This document shows, one piece after another, positions 28,402-38,020 of a stretch of 42,052 bases of DNA. Positions within the stretch are counted from its first letter, which is position 1. Every line of letters starts with the position of its first letter. The translations under genes were made by a program, and so were the position numbers. This stretch comes from Bacillota bacterium. GTDB taxonomy: Bacteria > Bacillota > TC1. The notes beneath the pieces are model-generated. The model was not told the DNA's origin and made no database searches. It was given only the letters and a program-made list of their open reading frames with translations. The stretch is taken from assembly GCA_024635955.1 (NCBI GenBank), contig JAGXHX010000061.1:1-42052 (forward strand). Reading direction: 5' to 3'.

Positions 28402-29526
28402 TTATTGAATAAGTTTACTGTATTTAGAACCACTAGTAATAGTTAAAAAATTACCATCTTGATCGTTTTGTTGGATTATTACTTCTAATTCTCTGACTTC
28501 ACCAGTAAACCTGCCATATATGGCTCCTTTTTCATAATCTTTGCCACCATTATCAGCAGGAGAATATGTTTTACTATATCCAATTCTAGTATAGTTAGAA
28601 CCTAATAATGCCTCTGGTGAACCTATGTTGTTTGCAGTCATTATATCTAGTATTTCATAAACTGCAAATGATTTTATTTGAAAAGATACTGTATTACCTT
28701 GACCGCTATAGTATGAGGCAATTGGCACAAGACCATACATATAAGCTCTTCTATCATCAGCTGTTGTAAAAGTTTGTGCTTTTTCCATCCTAGCTTCTAC
28801 AGCTCCAATTACTGATTGAGCTACACCTGATTTACCTTCAAACAAGGAGTCTAATCCCATAGTGATTTTAGTAGGAATACCTTCAATGGCTTTATTTATA
28901 ATATTTTGACCATTCCAAACTGGATCTAAATATATAAATCCTCTTTGATTTGGATACATAGTATCATTAAAAGTCATCTTGCCACTATGTAAAGTACTAC
29001 TTTCTAAAAATAATTCAGGAGTTGTATATATGGGTAATATCTGTCCTGCAGTTACTTTAGAAACATAACCCCAAGTAGCAATAGCTGTACTACTAACATT
29101 TATATTCAACTTATCGATAAATCTAAAGAATATTAAGTTTTGCTCAGAAGTTACTCTTACTTTAATTACATCTCTATAATCAATATTTCCACTTGCCATT
29201 TTAACATTCATTTTCTCTATAACAACTTCGGGTTCTCCTTCTGCTCCATTTTCAATTGCAATACTTTTAGCAATATTAATGGCTTTAGCTTTAATCAGAC
29301 TAATGTTGCTAGAACTGGTTGAACCTAAGGCTGTTTCCATCTCTTTTGCACCAGCTAAAGCGGCTGCATCTGCTGAAGTTGTCATTTGCTTCCTATTACT
29401 GTAAATAAACCCAACGTCAATTACAACAGCTGCAAAAGCTAATAGTACAAACATAAATATAAGAATTGTAAATATACTTACTGCGCCTCTATTATTTTTT
29501 AAAGATTCCATTTTCATAGGTACCAC
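28402..29526 (-). CDS. TadG-like pilus assembly protein (Flp pilus-assembly TadE/G-like)
   Basis: NNRGAVSIFTILIFMFVLLAFAAVVIDVGFIYSNRKQMTTSADAAALAGAKEM. Confidence 0.88.
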   Translation of the reverse strand: MVPMKMESLKNNRGAVSIFTILIFMFVLLAFAAVVIDVGFIYSNRKQMTTSADAAALAGAKEMETALGSTSSSNISLIKAKAINIAKSIAIENGAEGEPEVVIEKMNVKMASGNIDYRDVIKVRVTSEQNLIFFRFIDKLNINVSSTAIATWGYVSKVTAGQILPIYTTPELFLESSTLHSGKMTFNDTMYPNQRGFIYLDPVWNGQNIINKAIEGIPTKITMGLDSLFEGKSGVAQSVIGAVEARMEKAQTFTTADDRRAYMYGLVPIASYYSGQGNTVSFQIKSFAVYEILDIMTANNIGSPEALLGSNYTRIGYSKTYSPADNGGKDYEKGAIYGRFTGEVRELEVIIQQNDQDGNFLTITSGSKYSKLIQ

Positions 29527-29529
29527 CTC

Positions 29530-29958
29530 CTATTCAATTCTCATTACTGCTCTTGAATTTATCACAAAAGGATTATCCACAAACAGTCCTATTATAGGCT
29601 CCACATTACCTTTAATCTCTACTACAGCATTTCTAATGTTATTAACTGTATCTTCCTCTTCATAATAATTATAATGTGCACTATCATTGATTAAAGTTAT
29701 TCCGCTTACACCAGTAACCGCTTCATTTGCTGCATTAAAAGCTCTTGTATCTCTAGAAACAGTAGATACGACAGCAGCCCTTACACCTTCTCTTGCAGCA
29801 CTAGTTAAAGTGATTTTAGCATTCAATAACCAACCAAACTCAAGAATACCTAAAATAAATACTAGAAGAATTGGGACAACCAAAGCAAATTCTACTAATG
29901 ATTGCCCACTTTCATTTTTAAGTTTTTTAATTGATTTAATAGATTTCATCTTAAACAC
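29530..29958 (-). CDS. TadE-like minor pseudopilin
   Basis: NESGQSLVEFALVVPILLVFILGILEFGWLLNAKITLTSAAREGVRAA. Confidence 0.9.
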   Translation of the reverse strand: MFKMKSIKSIKKLKNESGQSLVEFALVVPILLVFILGILEFGWLLNAKITLTSAAREGVRAAVVSTVSRDTRAFNAANEAVTGVSGITLINDSAHYNYYEEEDTVNNIRNAVVEIKGNVEPIIGLFVDNPFVINSRAVMRIE

Positions 29959-29965
29959 CTCTCTA

Positions 29966-30550
29966 CTATATCAGTAGAATATTAAAATTACTTATTAAAA
30001 TAAACATTGTTCCTAAAGCAATTGGAAGAGCATAAGGAATATATAAATCAGAGTTTTCTTTCTTAATTTCATTAAAATAAGTAAATATTTTTTTTGCTAA
30101 ATTATTACTAGAATTCAAATAAATTAGCTTTGCTATTGGTCTAATAATAATTCCAACCATATTAATTAGCGTTTTGAGAAACTGCCTTTTATATATAACA
30201 TAAACTATAACTAGAATACCACCAGCAATTCCGGCTGCAACTAATGAATTGAAAGTGAAAATAAAACCCTTGAGTGCTCCAATAGCAGCCATAAGTTTCA
30301 AGTCCCCTGCGCCCATAAATCCAACTAAAACTGGTATTAAAAATATTAAAAATCCTAGAAGGAATCCATAGAAGCTATTTTGTAATCCAGCAAACCCACC
30401 ATGTATGGTCATTAAAACAAAACCACTTACTATTGCCGGTATAGTATACTTATTTGGAATGATTTTATATTTCATATCTTTATATGAAACTATTATTAGT
30501 AAAATAACTAATAAGAAGTTAATTATCAGTTCTATTAAAAATTTAAACAT
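29966..30550 (-). CDS. tadV: A24 prepilin peptidase (TadV/CpaA)
   Basis: SYKDMKYKIIPNKYTIP and MGAGDLKLMAAIGAL (conserved Asp motifs). Confidence 0.92.
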   Translation of the reverse strand: MFKFLIELIINFLLVILLIIVSYKDMKYKIIPNKYTIPAIVSGFVLMTIHGGFAGLQNSFYGFLLGFLIFLIPVLVGFMGAGDLKLMAAIGALKGFIFTFNSLVAAGIAGGILVIVYVIYKRQFLKTLINMVGIIIRPIAKLIYLNSSNNLAKKIFTYFNEIKKENSDLYIPYALPIALGTMFILISNFNILLI

Positions 30551-30649
30551 TTTACTCCTTATGCTTTATTTGATCAATTTATAACAGAATATTACTTACT
30601 TAATATATATTATTTAGAGTAATAGTTAATACAACCTATTCTTATAACC

Positions 30650-30678
30650 ATTATCACTTTTTTTAGACTTTTAGTCAA
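30650..30678 (-). promoter_or_regulatory. Promoter of the tadV... assembly operon
   Basis: Minus strand TTGACT-N17-GATAAT, same layout as the two pilin promoters. Confidence 0.7.
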
Positions 30679-30753
30679 TATAAACCTGCAATTTTTCTTT
30701 GTACTTAAAAGTCAAGTTTCACTATCAACTAAATATTTAGTTGGGAAAAAACA

Positions 30754-30776
30754 AAAAGCCCCCATAGGAGGCTTTT
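30754..30776 (-). terminator. Terminator after Flp pilin 2
   Basis: Minus RNA AAAAGCCUCC UAU GGGGGCUUUUUG. Confidence 0.82.
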
Positions 30777-30792
30777 CATAAATTAAATTAAT

Positions 30793-30969
30793 TTATTCAG
30801 GAACTTGATCCTGCACAGTTTTTTCAAGCCCTGTGAATAAGTTCGCTTCGCTAGGACCAAATAATAATAAAGCTGCTACAACTACGCCAACAATTAAAAT
30901 TACCAAAAGTCCATATTCCACTAAACCTTGTCCACTCTCGTCATTCCATAATTTTTGTAATAATTTCAA
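30793..30969 (-). CDS. flp: Flp/Fap pilin 2 (TTG start; absent from ORF track)
   Basis: Manual translation MKLLQKLWNDESGQGLVEYGLLVILIVGVVVAALLLFGPSEANLFTGLEKTVQDQVPE*; SD AGAGGAG; class III prepilin motif G|LVEYG. Confidence 0.92.
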   Translation of the reverse strand: MKLLQKLWNDESGQGLVEYGLLVILIVGVVVAALLLFGPSEANLFTGLEKTVQDQVPE

Positions 30970-31029
30970 CTCAATCTCCTCTTTTCTTGTTTAATTAAAT
31001 AAAATTGTAATATCAAGTTTTATAATTTT

Positions 31030-31058
31030 ATTATCATTTTTTTCAGATATTTAGTCAA
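31030..31058 (-). promoter_or_regulatory. Promoter of Flp pilin 2
   Basis: TTGACT-N17-GATAAT on minus strand. Confidence 0.7.
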
Positions 31059-31132
31059 TATAACCTGCAATTTTTCTTTATACTTAAAAGTCAAGTTTCA
31101 CTATCAACTAAATATTTAGTTGATAAAAAACA

Positions 31133-31155
31133 AAAAGCCTCCTATGGAGGCTTTT
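31133..31155 (-). terminator. Terminator after Flp pilin 1
   Basis: AAAAGCCTCC (ATA) GGAGGCTTTT perfect 10-bp stem with T-rich tail on minus strand. Confidence 0.85.
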
Positions 31156-31176
31156 CATAAATTAAATTAATTTAAT

Positions 31177-31362
31177 CTAAGGAGTAGTAACAGGCACTTG
31201 TTCATTAATTTTAGATTCAAGACCACCAAATAAATTAGCTACACTTGGACCAAATAATAATAAAGCTGCTACAACTACACCAACAATTAAAATTACCAAA
31301 AGGCCATATTCCACTAAACCTTGTCCACTCTCGTCATTCCATAATTTTTGTAATAATTTCAT
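31177..31362 (-). CDS. flp: Flp/Fap pilin 1
   Basis: MKLLQKLWNDESGQGLVEYGLLVILIVGVVVAALLLFGPSVANLFGGLESKINEQVPVTTP. Confidence 0.95.
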   Translation of the reverse strand: MKLLQKLWNDESGQGLVEYGLLVILIVGVVVAALLLFGPSVANLFGGLESKINEQVPVTTP

Positions 31363-31423
31363 CTCAATCTCCCCTTTTCATGTTTCATTAAATTTACCTA
31401 TAATCACTAGGTCTCTTTTTCTT

Positions 31424-31452
31424 ATTATCACTCTTAATCCAACTAGAGTCAA
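31424..31452 (-). promoter_or_regulatory. Promoter of Flp pilin 1
   Basis: TTGACT-N17-GATAAT on minus strand. Confidence 0.72.
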
Positions 31453-31571
31453 GGATTTTTATAGTATTTATATATTTCATATTAATTTATAATAATCAAC
31501 TTAAGTGTACCTTAAAGCAGACTTGATTTAATTATACATTTATTCTATTTGTCTTTCTTTGAATATGACAC

Positions 31572-33719
31572 TTAATTAATACTAAAATAAACAGCCAATC
31601 TATCAGCTAAATAACTATTTCTTTTCAAAACATTCTCTCTTTTAATGGTTGCCTGTATAACTTCATCCGTGGAAATTAATACCAATATTTTTTTTGCTCT
31701 AGTAACGGCTGTATACAATAAGTTTTTTTCTAACATAATATAATGTTGGTTGGATAACAGAATAATTACAACCTCATATTCACTCCCCTGGCTTTTATGT
31801 ATAGTTATACAATACCCAAGAAGTAACTCATCCAATTCACTTTGCTCATAAAAAACTATTTCTCCATCAAAATCAACGATTAGAATATTTTCATCATCAA
31901 TATCTTTAATCCTGCCAATATCACCATTAAAAATTCTTTTTTCATAATTATTTCTAATTTGCATAACTTTATCGCCTATGCGAAAAATATTATCTCCATA
32001 AACTAAAGATTTTCCATGAGGATTTAATACACCTTGTATAACTTTATTTAAGTTAACACTACCATGAATACCCTTTTTCATTGGTACTAACACTTGAATA
32101 TCATTTATTGGGTCAATACCATATTTTTCTGGAAGTCTGACTGTGCATAAATCGACCAGCAATTCAACTGCTTTTTCAACTTTAGGTTCCCTTATATAAA
32201 AGAAATCACTGTCATTACAATTAGTTAAATCAGGTTTTTGTTTCTTATTTATCAAATGTGCATTTTTTATAATTTTACTTTCTTTAGCTTGTCTGAAAAT
32301 TTCCTCTAAATACACAACTGGTATAACTTTAGAATCAATAATATCTCTTAATATAGATCCGGGTCCTACTGAAGGAAGTTGATCAACATCACCTGCAAAT
32401 ATTAAAGAAGATTTATCAGGTAAAGCCAGTAAAAAACTATAAAGTAAATTTACATCAATCATTGAAGCTTCATCCAAGATAAATACATTCCCTGTTAATT
32501 TATTTTCATTATTTCTTTGAAAACCAATTTCCATATTATATTCTAATAAGCGATGAATTGTCTGTGCTTCACAACCAGTTACTTCTGATAAACGCTTTGC
32601 AGCTCTACCAGTTGGCGCTGCTAAAACAACTGACAAATTCATTTTTTTCAACATTTCAATAATGCCTATTACCGTAGTGGTCTTCCCTGTTCCAGGACCA
32701 CCAGTAAGAACTAATATTTTGCTAAGGTAACTTAATCTGATTGCATTAATCTGTGCATCATTGTAAAGGAATTTATTTTCTTCAACTAATTTATTAATTA
32801 TCTTATCAATATTATTTGTTTCATTTGAATTATTTTTATCACTCAATCTAAATAATTCTTTAACAATTCCAGTTTCAGCTAAATATAAATAGGATAAATA
32901 TATCCGTTCTCTATTATCCTCATCAGATAAAAATAATTTATTTTCTTTTATTAAAAGGTCTAATGCATATGAAATTTGTTCATTTTCAATATTAACAATT
33001 TTACTCACATAGGCCTCTAATTCTTTTCTATATACGAATACATGTCCAGCTCTACTTTTATCTTTTAAAGCATAAAATATAGCAGCCTTTGCTCTTGCCA
33101 AAGAATTTTCATCAAAGCCCATTTTAAGAGCTATTTGATCAGCTATAATAAATCCTATGCCAACTATATCTTCAGCAAGTTGATATGGATTTTTAGAAAC
33201 TATATCTATACTTTCATTTCCATAATTTCGATAAATCTTTAAAGCATAATTTGATGATATCCCAAAGCCACTTAAAAATAACATTACTTCTTTAATATCC
33301 TTTTGTTTTTCCACTGAAGACAATATAGAATCAACTTTTTTTTCACCAATACCCGGAATTTCTAAAAGTCTTTTCGTGTTTAGCTCTAATATATCTAAAG
33401 TACTTTCACCAAATCTTTCAATTATTTTTTTTGCATAAATAGGCCCTATACCCTTTATAAATCCACTAGCCAAGTATTTTTCAATATTTTCTAAAGTAAG
33501 AGGCGGTCTTTCGCTATAATTAACCGCCTCGAATTGTTCTCCATATTTAGTCATATTTACTTGTCCTGATATTTCAAGGCTTATTCCTGGATGAATATTA
33601 TAAAATATACCTTTAACAGTAATTTGTTTGTCATTATCCGATTTAAAACGAAATATGGTAAAATCATTACTAATATTTCTATAAACAATTCTTTCAACTG
33701 TACCGGTTATTTTATCCAT
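31572..33719 (-). CDS. recD2: RecD2-type ATP-dependent DNA helicase
   Basis: MDKITGTVERIVYRN, LTGGPGTGKTTTVIGII, APTGRAAKRL, LDEASMIDV, AGDVDQLPSVGPGSILRDII, YCITIHKSQGSEY, LYTAVTRAKK. Confidence 0.95.
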   Translation of the reverse strand: MDKITGTVERIVYRNISNDFTIFRFKSDNDKQITVKGIFYNIHPGISLEISGQVNMTKYGEQFEAVNYSERPPLTLENIEKYLASGFIKGIGPIYAKKIIERFGESTLDILELNTKRLLEIPGIGEKKVDSILSSVEKQKDIKEVMLFLSGFGISSNYALKIYRNYGNESIDIVSKNPYQLAEDIVGIGFIIADQIALKMGFDENSLARAKAAIFYALKDKSRAGHVFVYRKELEAYVSKIVNIENEQISYALDLLIKENKLFLSDEDNRERIYLSYLYLAETGIVKELFRLSDKNNSNETNNIDKIINKLVEENKFLYNDAQINAIRLSYLSKILVLTGGPGTGKTTTVIGIIEMLKKMNLSVVLAAPTGRAAKRLSEVTGCEAQTIHRLLEYNMEIGFQRNNENKLTGNVFILDEASMIDVNLLYSFLLALPDKSSLIFAGDVDQLPSVGPGSILRDIIDSKVIPVVYLEEIFRQAKESKIIKNAHLINKKQKPDLTNCNDSDFFYIREPKVEKAVELLVDLCTVRLPEKYGIDPINDIQVLVPMKKGIHGSVNLNKVIQGVLNPHGKSLVYGDNIFRIGDKVMQIRNNYEKRIFNGDIGRIKDIDDENILIVDFDGEIVFYEQSELDELLLGYCITIHKSQGSEYEVVIILLSNQHYIMLEKNLLYTAVTRAKKILVLISTDEVIQATIKRENVLKRNSYLADRLAVYFSIN

Positions 33720-33720
33720 A

Positions 33721-33972
33721 TTATTTATCCGTTTCCTTATCAATAATTGAATTCACTAAATCATCATGCTGTTTTTTCAGTCTATAATACTTAAGTCCAA
33801 AAATACTTATTGTCCATAAAACACCAAATAATATAAACATAAGCATAAATAAACTTATAGGTATATCTTTAATTACTAAACCTAATAAATTAATTGTAAT
33901 TAGACCTGGATTCATTTGGCTTAATACTATTACAAATATTAATAATATTAATGTAAAAAACAACACTATCAT
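33721..33972 (-). CDS. LapA domain (DUF1049) small membrane protein
   Basis: 83 aa, two TM segments, SQMNPGLITINLLGLVIKDIPISLFMLMFILFGVL. Confidence 0.75.
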   Translation of the reverse strand: MIVLFFTLILLIFVIVLSQMNPGLITINLLGLVIKDIPISLFMLMFILFGVLWTISIFGLKYYRLKKQHDDLVNSIIDKETDK

Positions 33973-33984
33973 AATAAATTCCCC

Positions 33985-34257
33985 CTATACTTTATTACTT
34001 CCAAGCTCCATCATTTTAGCTAAGTTTTTAAGTTGATTATATTCTTTTTCAATTTTATTCTTTTCATCTAAAATTTGCAGGGCAACTAATGACATAATTT
34101 GTATGTCCGAATGTTTATTCTCCATACTTTCAGAAGATTTAATTCTTTGATTTAATTCTTCTGCTAAATTAATTAAATATGAATCATCATCAGTTGTTCT
34201 TAAAAGATATTTTCTATCGAAAATAATAACTTCAACATTTTTAAAATCTTTACTCAT
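33985..34257 (-). CDS. zapA: Cell division protein ZapA
   Basis: VEVIIFDRKYLLRTTDDDSYLINLAEELNQRIK, 90 aa, upstream-adjacent pheT as is common in Firmicutes. Confidence 0.87.
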   Translation of the reverse strand: MSKDFKNVEVIIFDRKYLLRTTDDDSYLINLAEELNQRIKSSESMENKHSDIQIMSLVALQILDEKNKIEKEYNQLKNLAKMMELGSNKV

Positions 34258-36647
34258 TATCTTAATCTCGCTCCAAGTTTATTTACTAAATCATTTACAA
34301 TAATATTATGAATTTCACTGACTTCTTCATCAGTCATAGTTTTATTCGGATTTTGATAGGTTAAAGAAAAGGCCACACTTTTAACATCGTCACCAATTTG
34401 TGATCCTTCAAAAATATCGAATATCCTACAGCCAACAACCATTTTGTTAGATGATTCAGAAATAACATCATAAATTTTTTCATAATCTAAATCTTTAGGT
34501 AAAATTACTGCCATATCTCTTTCTATTGTAGGATATTTTGGCAAACTACTATATTTTTTAACTATTGGTTCTTTAAATGATTTGAAATCTAGTTCTAAAT
34601 AAAATGCTTTTTCTTTTATATCATACTCAGTAAGTACATTAGGATGAATTTCACCAATTTGTCCAATTATTTCATTATCTGCTATAATACTTGCTGCTCT
34701 TCCTGGATGCAATGTATTCATATCTGTTAATTTTAAAAATTTTAATTTTTTATTTGAAATTGCCGATATTAATTTTTCTAAAATACCTTTTAAAGTATAA
34801 AAATCATTTTTAGTCTTACCATACCATTCTTTAACTTCATTTTCTAATAAAAATATTCCTAACTTCAAGTTTTCTTCAGGCAATTTATTATCTGAGCCTT
34901 TAAATGCTCTTCCTACTTCAAAAATTCCAATATTTCTTCTTTGTCTTTTATAGTTTCTGCTGGCTATCTCTATTATTCCTGGTAATAATGTTTCTCTCAA
35001 AAATGATTGATTTTCACTTAATGGATTCATAACTTTTAATCTTTTATCACCTGAAAAATCATAGCCGCATTTTTTATAACTTTCTTTGTCAATGAAGCTA
35101 TAGCTTACAATTTCATTCAACCCATAATCAGTCAAATGAGTTTTTATTTCTTCAATCAATTTAATTTTATAATCTACCTTGATGGTATTAGTTGCGCCTA
35201 CAGGTAATGTTGCTGGAATATTTTCATAACCATATATCCTTACAACTTCTTCCACTAAATCAATCTCAGATTTTACGTCAATTCTATGTGCTTCTGGTGT
35301 GACCAATAAGTTATCTCCGTCAATTTCAACTTTGAAATTTAACTTTTTGTATATTGCTACAATCTCTTCTCTTTGAATATTCATTCCCAAAATATCATTT
35401 ACTCTTTTTACAGTTGATTTAATTGTTGGAATTACTTGTTTAACTGGATAAGACTCGAAATATGATTTATCAACTTCCCCTGCATCTAATAGTTCAACTA
35501 GAAACATAGCTCTATCCATAGCTTTTAAAGCATTTTCTTCTGATAATCCTCTTTCAAATCTACCTGAGGCTTCAGAACGAAGTCCTAATTTACGACTAGT
35601 TCTTCTAATGCTTGCACTATTAAAATTGGCTGCTTCAAACAGAATGTTTTTTGTATACTCATCAACTTCAGAATTTAAACCACCCATGACGCCTGCTAAA
35701 GCTACACTTTTAAGTCCATCTTTAATTAAAAGCATATCTTTCTCTAATTTTCTTTCTTTTCCATCCAAAGTTATAAATATCTCTCCAGCCTTAGCATTAT
35801 CCACAACAATTTTACCACCTTCTAATTTGTCATAATCGAAAGCATGCATTGGTTGTCCTAACTCAAACATAACATAATTAGTTATATCCACAATATTATT
35901 GATTGGTCTAATACCTACATTTCTCAAAAGATTTGAAAACCATAAAGGTGATGATTTTATATTTACATTTTTAATTTTTCTAGCCACATATCTATGACAT
36001 AAATTTTCATTGTTAATTTCAATTTTAAAACTTTGTTCAGATTTTTCCCCTTTTAAAATTTCAAGTTTTTTTAAAGTGAAATCTTTTTTTAGAATAATTT
36101 CTTTTGCGACATTATACATACCATAACAATCAGCTCTATTAGGTGTTAAGCCTAAATCTAAGACTTCATCATGTAAAGAAAATACTTCAAGCAGATCTTG
36201 TCCTAATTCCAAACCTTCAGCTAAAGGTAAAATACCTTCTTTTTCTTTGTCTGATAACAAACTACTATCTATAGCTAGTTCAGCGCCTGAACATAGCATA
36301 CCATATGAAGGTAGGCCTCTTAAATTAGATTCGGAAATATTTCCACCTACAACTTTTGACCCTACTAAAGCAACAGGTACATTCATACCTACAAAAACAT
36401 TTTCTGCTCCTGTTATTATTTGTAATTTTTCATTTTTTCCAATATCAATCATACAAATTTGCAATTTATCTGCATTTGGATGTTTCTCTAATTTTATTAT
36501 TTTACCTACAACAACATTAGAAAATGCTTGATCTAGCTTTTCTCTATTTTCGACTTCTAAACCTAGCTTAGTTAATATTATTTCTATCTCAGAACCATCA
36601 AGATTTTCATTAAAATATTGTTTTAACCAATTTAAACTAACTTTCAT
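34257..36647 (-). CDS. pheT: Phenylalanyl-tRNA synthetase beta subunit
   Basis: MKVSLNWLKQYF, tRNA-binding domain, ASGRFERGLSEENALKAMDRA, FDX-ACB C-terminus. Confidence 0.97.
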   Translation of the reverse strand: MKVSLNWLKQYFNENLDGSEIEIILTKLGLEVENREKLDQAFSNVVVGKIIKLEKHPNADKLQICMIDIGKNEKLQIITGAENVFVGMNVPVALVGSKVVGGNISESNLRGLPSYGMLCSGAELAIDSSLLSDKEKEGILPLAEGLELGQDLLEVFSLHDEVLDLGLTPNRADCYGMYNVAKEIILKKDFTLKKLEILKGEKSEQSFKIEINNENLCHRYVARKIKNVNIKSSPLWFSNLLRNVGIRPINNIVDITNYVMFELGQPMHAFDYDKLEGGKIVVDNAKAGEIFITLDGKERKLEKDMLLIKDGLKSVALAGVMGGLNSEVDEYTKNILFEAANFNSASIRRTSRKLGLRSEASGRFERGLSEENALKAMDRAMFLVELLDAGEVDKSYFESYPVKQVIPTIKSTVKRVNDILGMNIQREEIVAIYKKLNFKVEIDGDNLLVTPEAHRIDVKSEIDLVEEVVRIYGYENIPATLPVGATNTIKVDYKIKLIEEIKTHLTDYGLNEIVSYSFIDKESYKKCGYDFSGDKRLKVMNPLSENQSFLRETLLPGIIEIASRNYKRQRRNIGIFEVGRAFKGSDNKLPEENLKLGIFLLENEVKEWYGKTKNDFYTLKGILEKLISAISNKKLKFLKLTDMNTLHPGRAASIIADNEIIGQIGEIHPNVLTEYDIKEKAFYLELDFKSFKEPIVKKYSSLPKYPTIERDMAVILPKDLDYEKIYDVISESSNKMVVGCRIFDIFEGSQIGDDVKSVAFSLTYQNPNKTMTDEEVSEIHNIIVNDLVNKLGARLR

Positions 36648-36656
36648 CTCATCCTC

Positions 36657-37748
36657 CTAAAACTGTTCCAAGAATCTTAAATCATTATCAAATAATAGTC
36701 TCATATCATCTATTCCATATTTTAACATGGCAATTCTTTCAATTCCTATGCCAAATGCAAATCCTGTTACCTCATTTGGATCATAACCTGCCATTTCAAG
36801 TACACTTGGATGAACCATGCCACTTCCAAGTATTTCTATCCAGCCAGTATATCCACATACTCTACAACCTTCTTGATTGCAATTTCCACAAGATACGTCC
36901 ACCTCAGCACTTGGTTCCGTAAAAGGAAAATAGCTAGGACGTAACCTGATTTTACGTTCTTCACCAAAAATAGATTTAAGCAAGTGTAGTAAAATACCTT
37001 TTAAGTCTGCAAATGTTATGTTTTTATCAACCATTAAGCCTTCAATTTGATGAAACATTGGTGAATGTGTAGAATCATCATCTCTTCTAAATACTTTTCC
37101 AGGTGCAATAATTTTCACAGGTAGTTGAGGACACATCATATCCATAATTCTTGCTTGTACTGGTGATGTATGTGTTCTTAAAACAACATCTTCATTTAAA
37201 TAAAAAGTATCTTGCATTTCTCTAGCAGGGTGATCTTTTGGTATATTCAATCTTTCAAAATTATAATAATCTTCCTCAATTTCAAAACCTTCAACTACAG
37301 TGAATCCAATATTGGTAAAGATTTCTTTTACTTGTTCTTCAACTAAAGTTAATGGATGTTTATGTCCGATTTGTGAGTTGCAACCTGGTAAAGTTACATC
37401 AATTTTTTCTGCTTCTAGTTTAGCTTGTCTTTCAGCATTTTTTAAAGCAGTTAATCTTTCATTAAATTTGTTTTCCAAAGTGATTTTAAAATCATGAATT
37501 ATTTTGCCGAGAACAGGTTTATCCTTATTACTAACCTTTCCCATATATTTCATTAAATCTGGTAATAATCCTTTTTTACTACAATATTTGGTTTGAATTA
37601 TTTTCAACTCATCAACTGTTTTACCATTATCTATTTCTGATAAACCTTCATTTTCTGCTAACAAAAGTATGTTTATCAAAACATCACTTTTTGATTCTAA
37701 TGAATCAGCTTCTAATACTTCAAAAAAACTTTTAATTTTTTGCAACAT
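36657..37748 (-). CDS. pheS: Phenylalanyl-tRNA synthetase alpha subunit
   Basis: GHKHPLTLVEEQVKEIF, DTFYL, LRTHTSPVQARIM, GSGMVHPSVLEMAGYDP, AFGIGIERIAMLKYGI; start reassigned to MLQKIKSFF because the listed upstream extension lies inside the T-box. Confidence 0.96.
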   Translation of the reverse strand: MLQKIKSFFEVLEADSLESKSDVLINILLLAENEGLSEIDNGKTVDELKIIQTKYCSKKGLLPDLMKYMGKVSNKDKPVLGKIIHDFKITLENKFNERLTALKNAERQAKLEAEKIDVTLPGCNSQIGHKHPLTLVEEQVKEIFTNIGFTVVEGFEIEEDYYNFERLNIPKDHPAREMQDTFYLNEDVVLRTHTSPVQARIMDMMCPQLPVKIIAPGKVFRRDDDSTHSPMFHQIEGLMVDKNITFADLKGILLHLLKSIFGEERKIRLRPSYFPFTEPSAEVDVSCGNCNQEGCRVCGYTGWIEILGSGMVHPSVLEMAGYDPNEVTGFAFGIGIERIAMLKYGIDDMRLLFDNDLRFLEQF

Positions 37749-37764
37749 TTTACACCTCCAAAAA

Positions 37765-37995
37765 AAATAAATACTTTCATCCCAAGGGACGAAAGTATTT
37801 CGCGGTACCACCCTAATTAGCCTAAGCTCATCTTAAATTTCTTAACGCGAATAACGTCTTCCCTACTAAATTTCAGGTCGCAGCTCCAAGATGAATTTCA
37901 CTCACTGTATAATAGGAAAACTTCCAGTCTGAATTTCCCCTCCCTGTATCTACATTCCTGAGTTACTTATTCTTTTCATCGCCTTTGGTTAATTC
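37765..37995 (-). promoter_or_regulatory. T-box leader (tRNA-Phe responsive) upstream of pheST
   Basis: T-box sequence AATTAGGGTGGTACCGCG (complement at ~37799-37817); terminator AAATACTTTCGTCCC..GGGATGAAAGTATTTATTTTTTTT; candidate UUC specifier in GTGAAATTCATCTTGGAGC. Confidence 0.92.
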
Positions 37996-38020
37996 TATCA
38001 AAAATAGTGCTATTATTCAA

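Larger units (their letters stand above)
30650..31380. repeat. Tandem duplication of a promoter-pilin-terminator cassette (offset about 379 bp)
   Basis: Blocks such as acctgcaatttttctttrtacttaaaagtcaagtttcactatcaactaaatatttagttg occur at ~30683-30743 and ~31062-31122; the pilin 5' ~120 bp are nearly identical; terminators and downstream cataaattaaattaattta are shared. Confidence 0.9.

Noticed and set aside
30650-31380. CRISPR-like or transposon terminal repeats at the duplicated block
   Set aside because: Only two long copies, each containing a pilin gene, terminator and promoter; explained by gene cassette duplication.
36657-37811. 384-aa version of PheS beginning MVPRNTFVPWDESIYFF
   Set aside because: The extension is translation of the T-box/terminator leader; real start is MLQKIKSFF.
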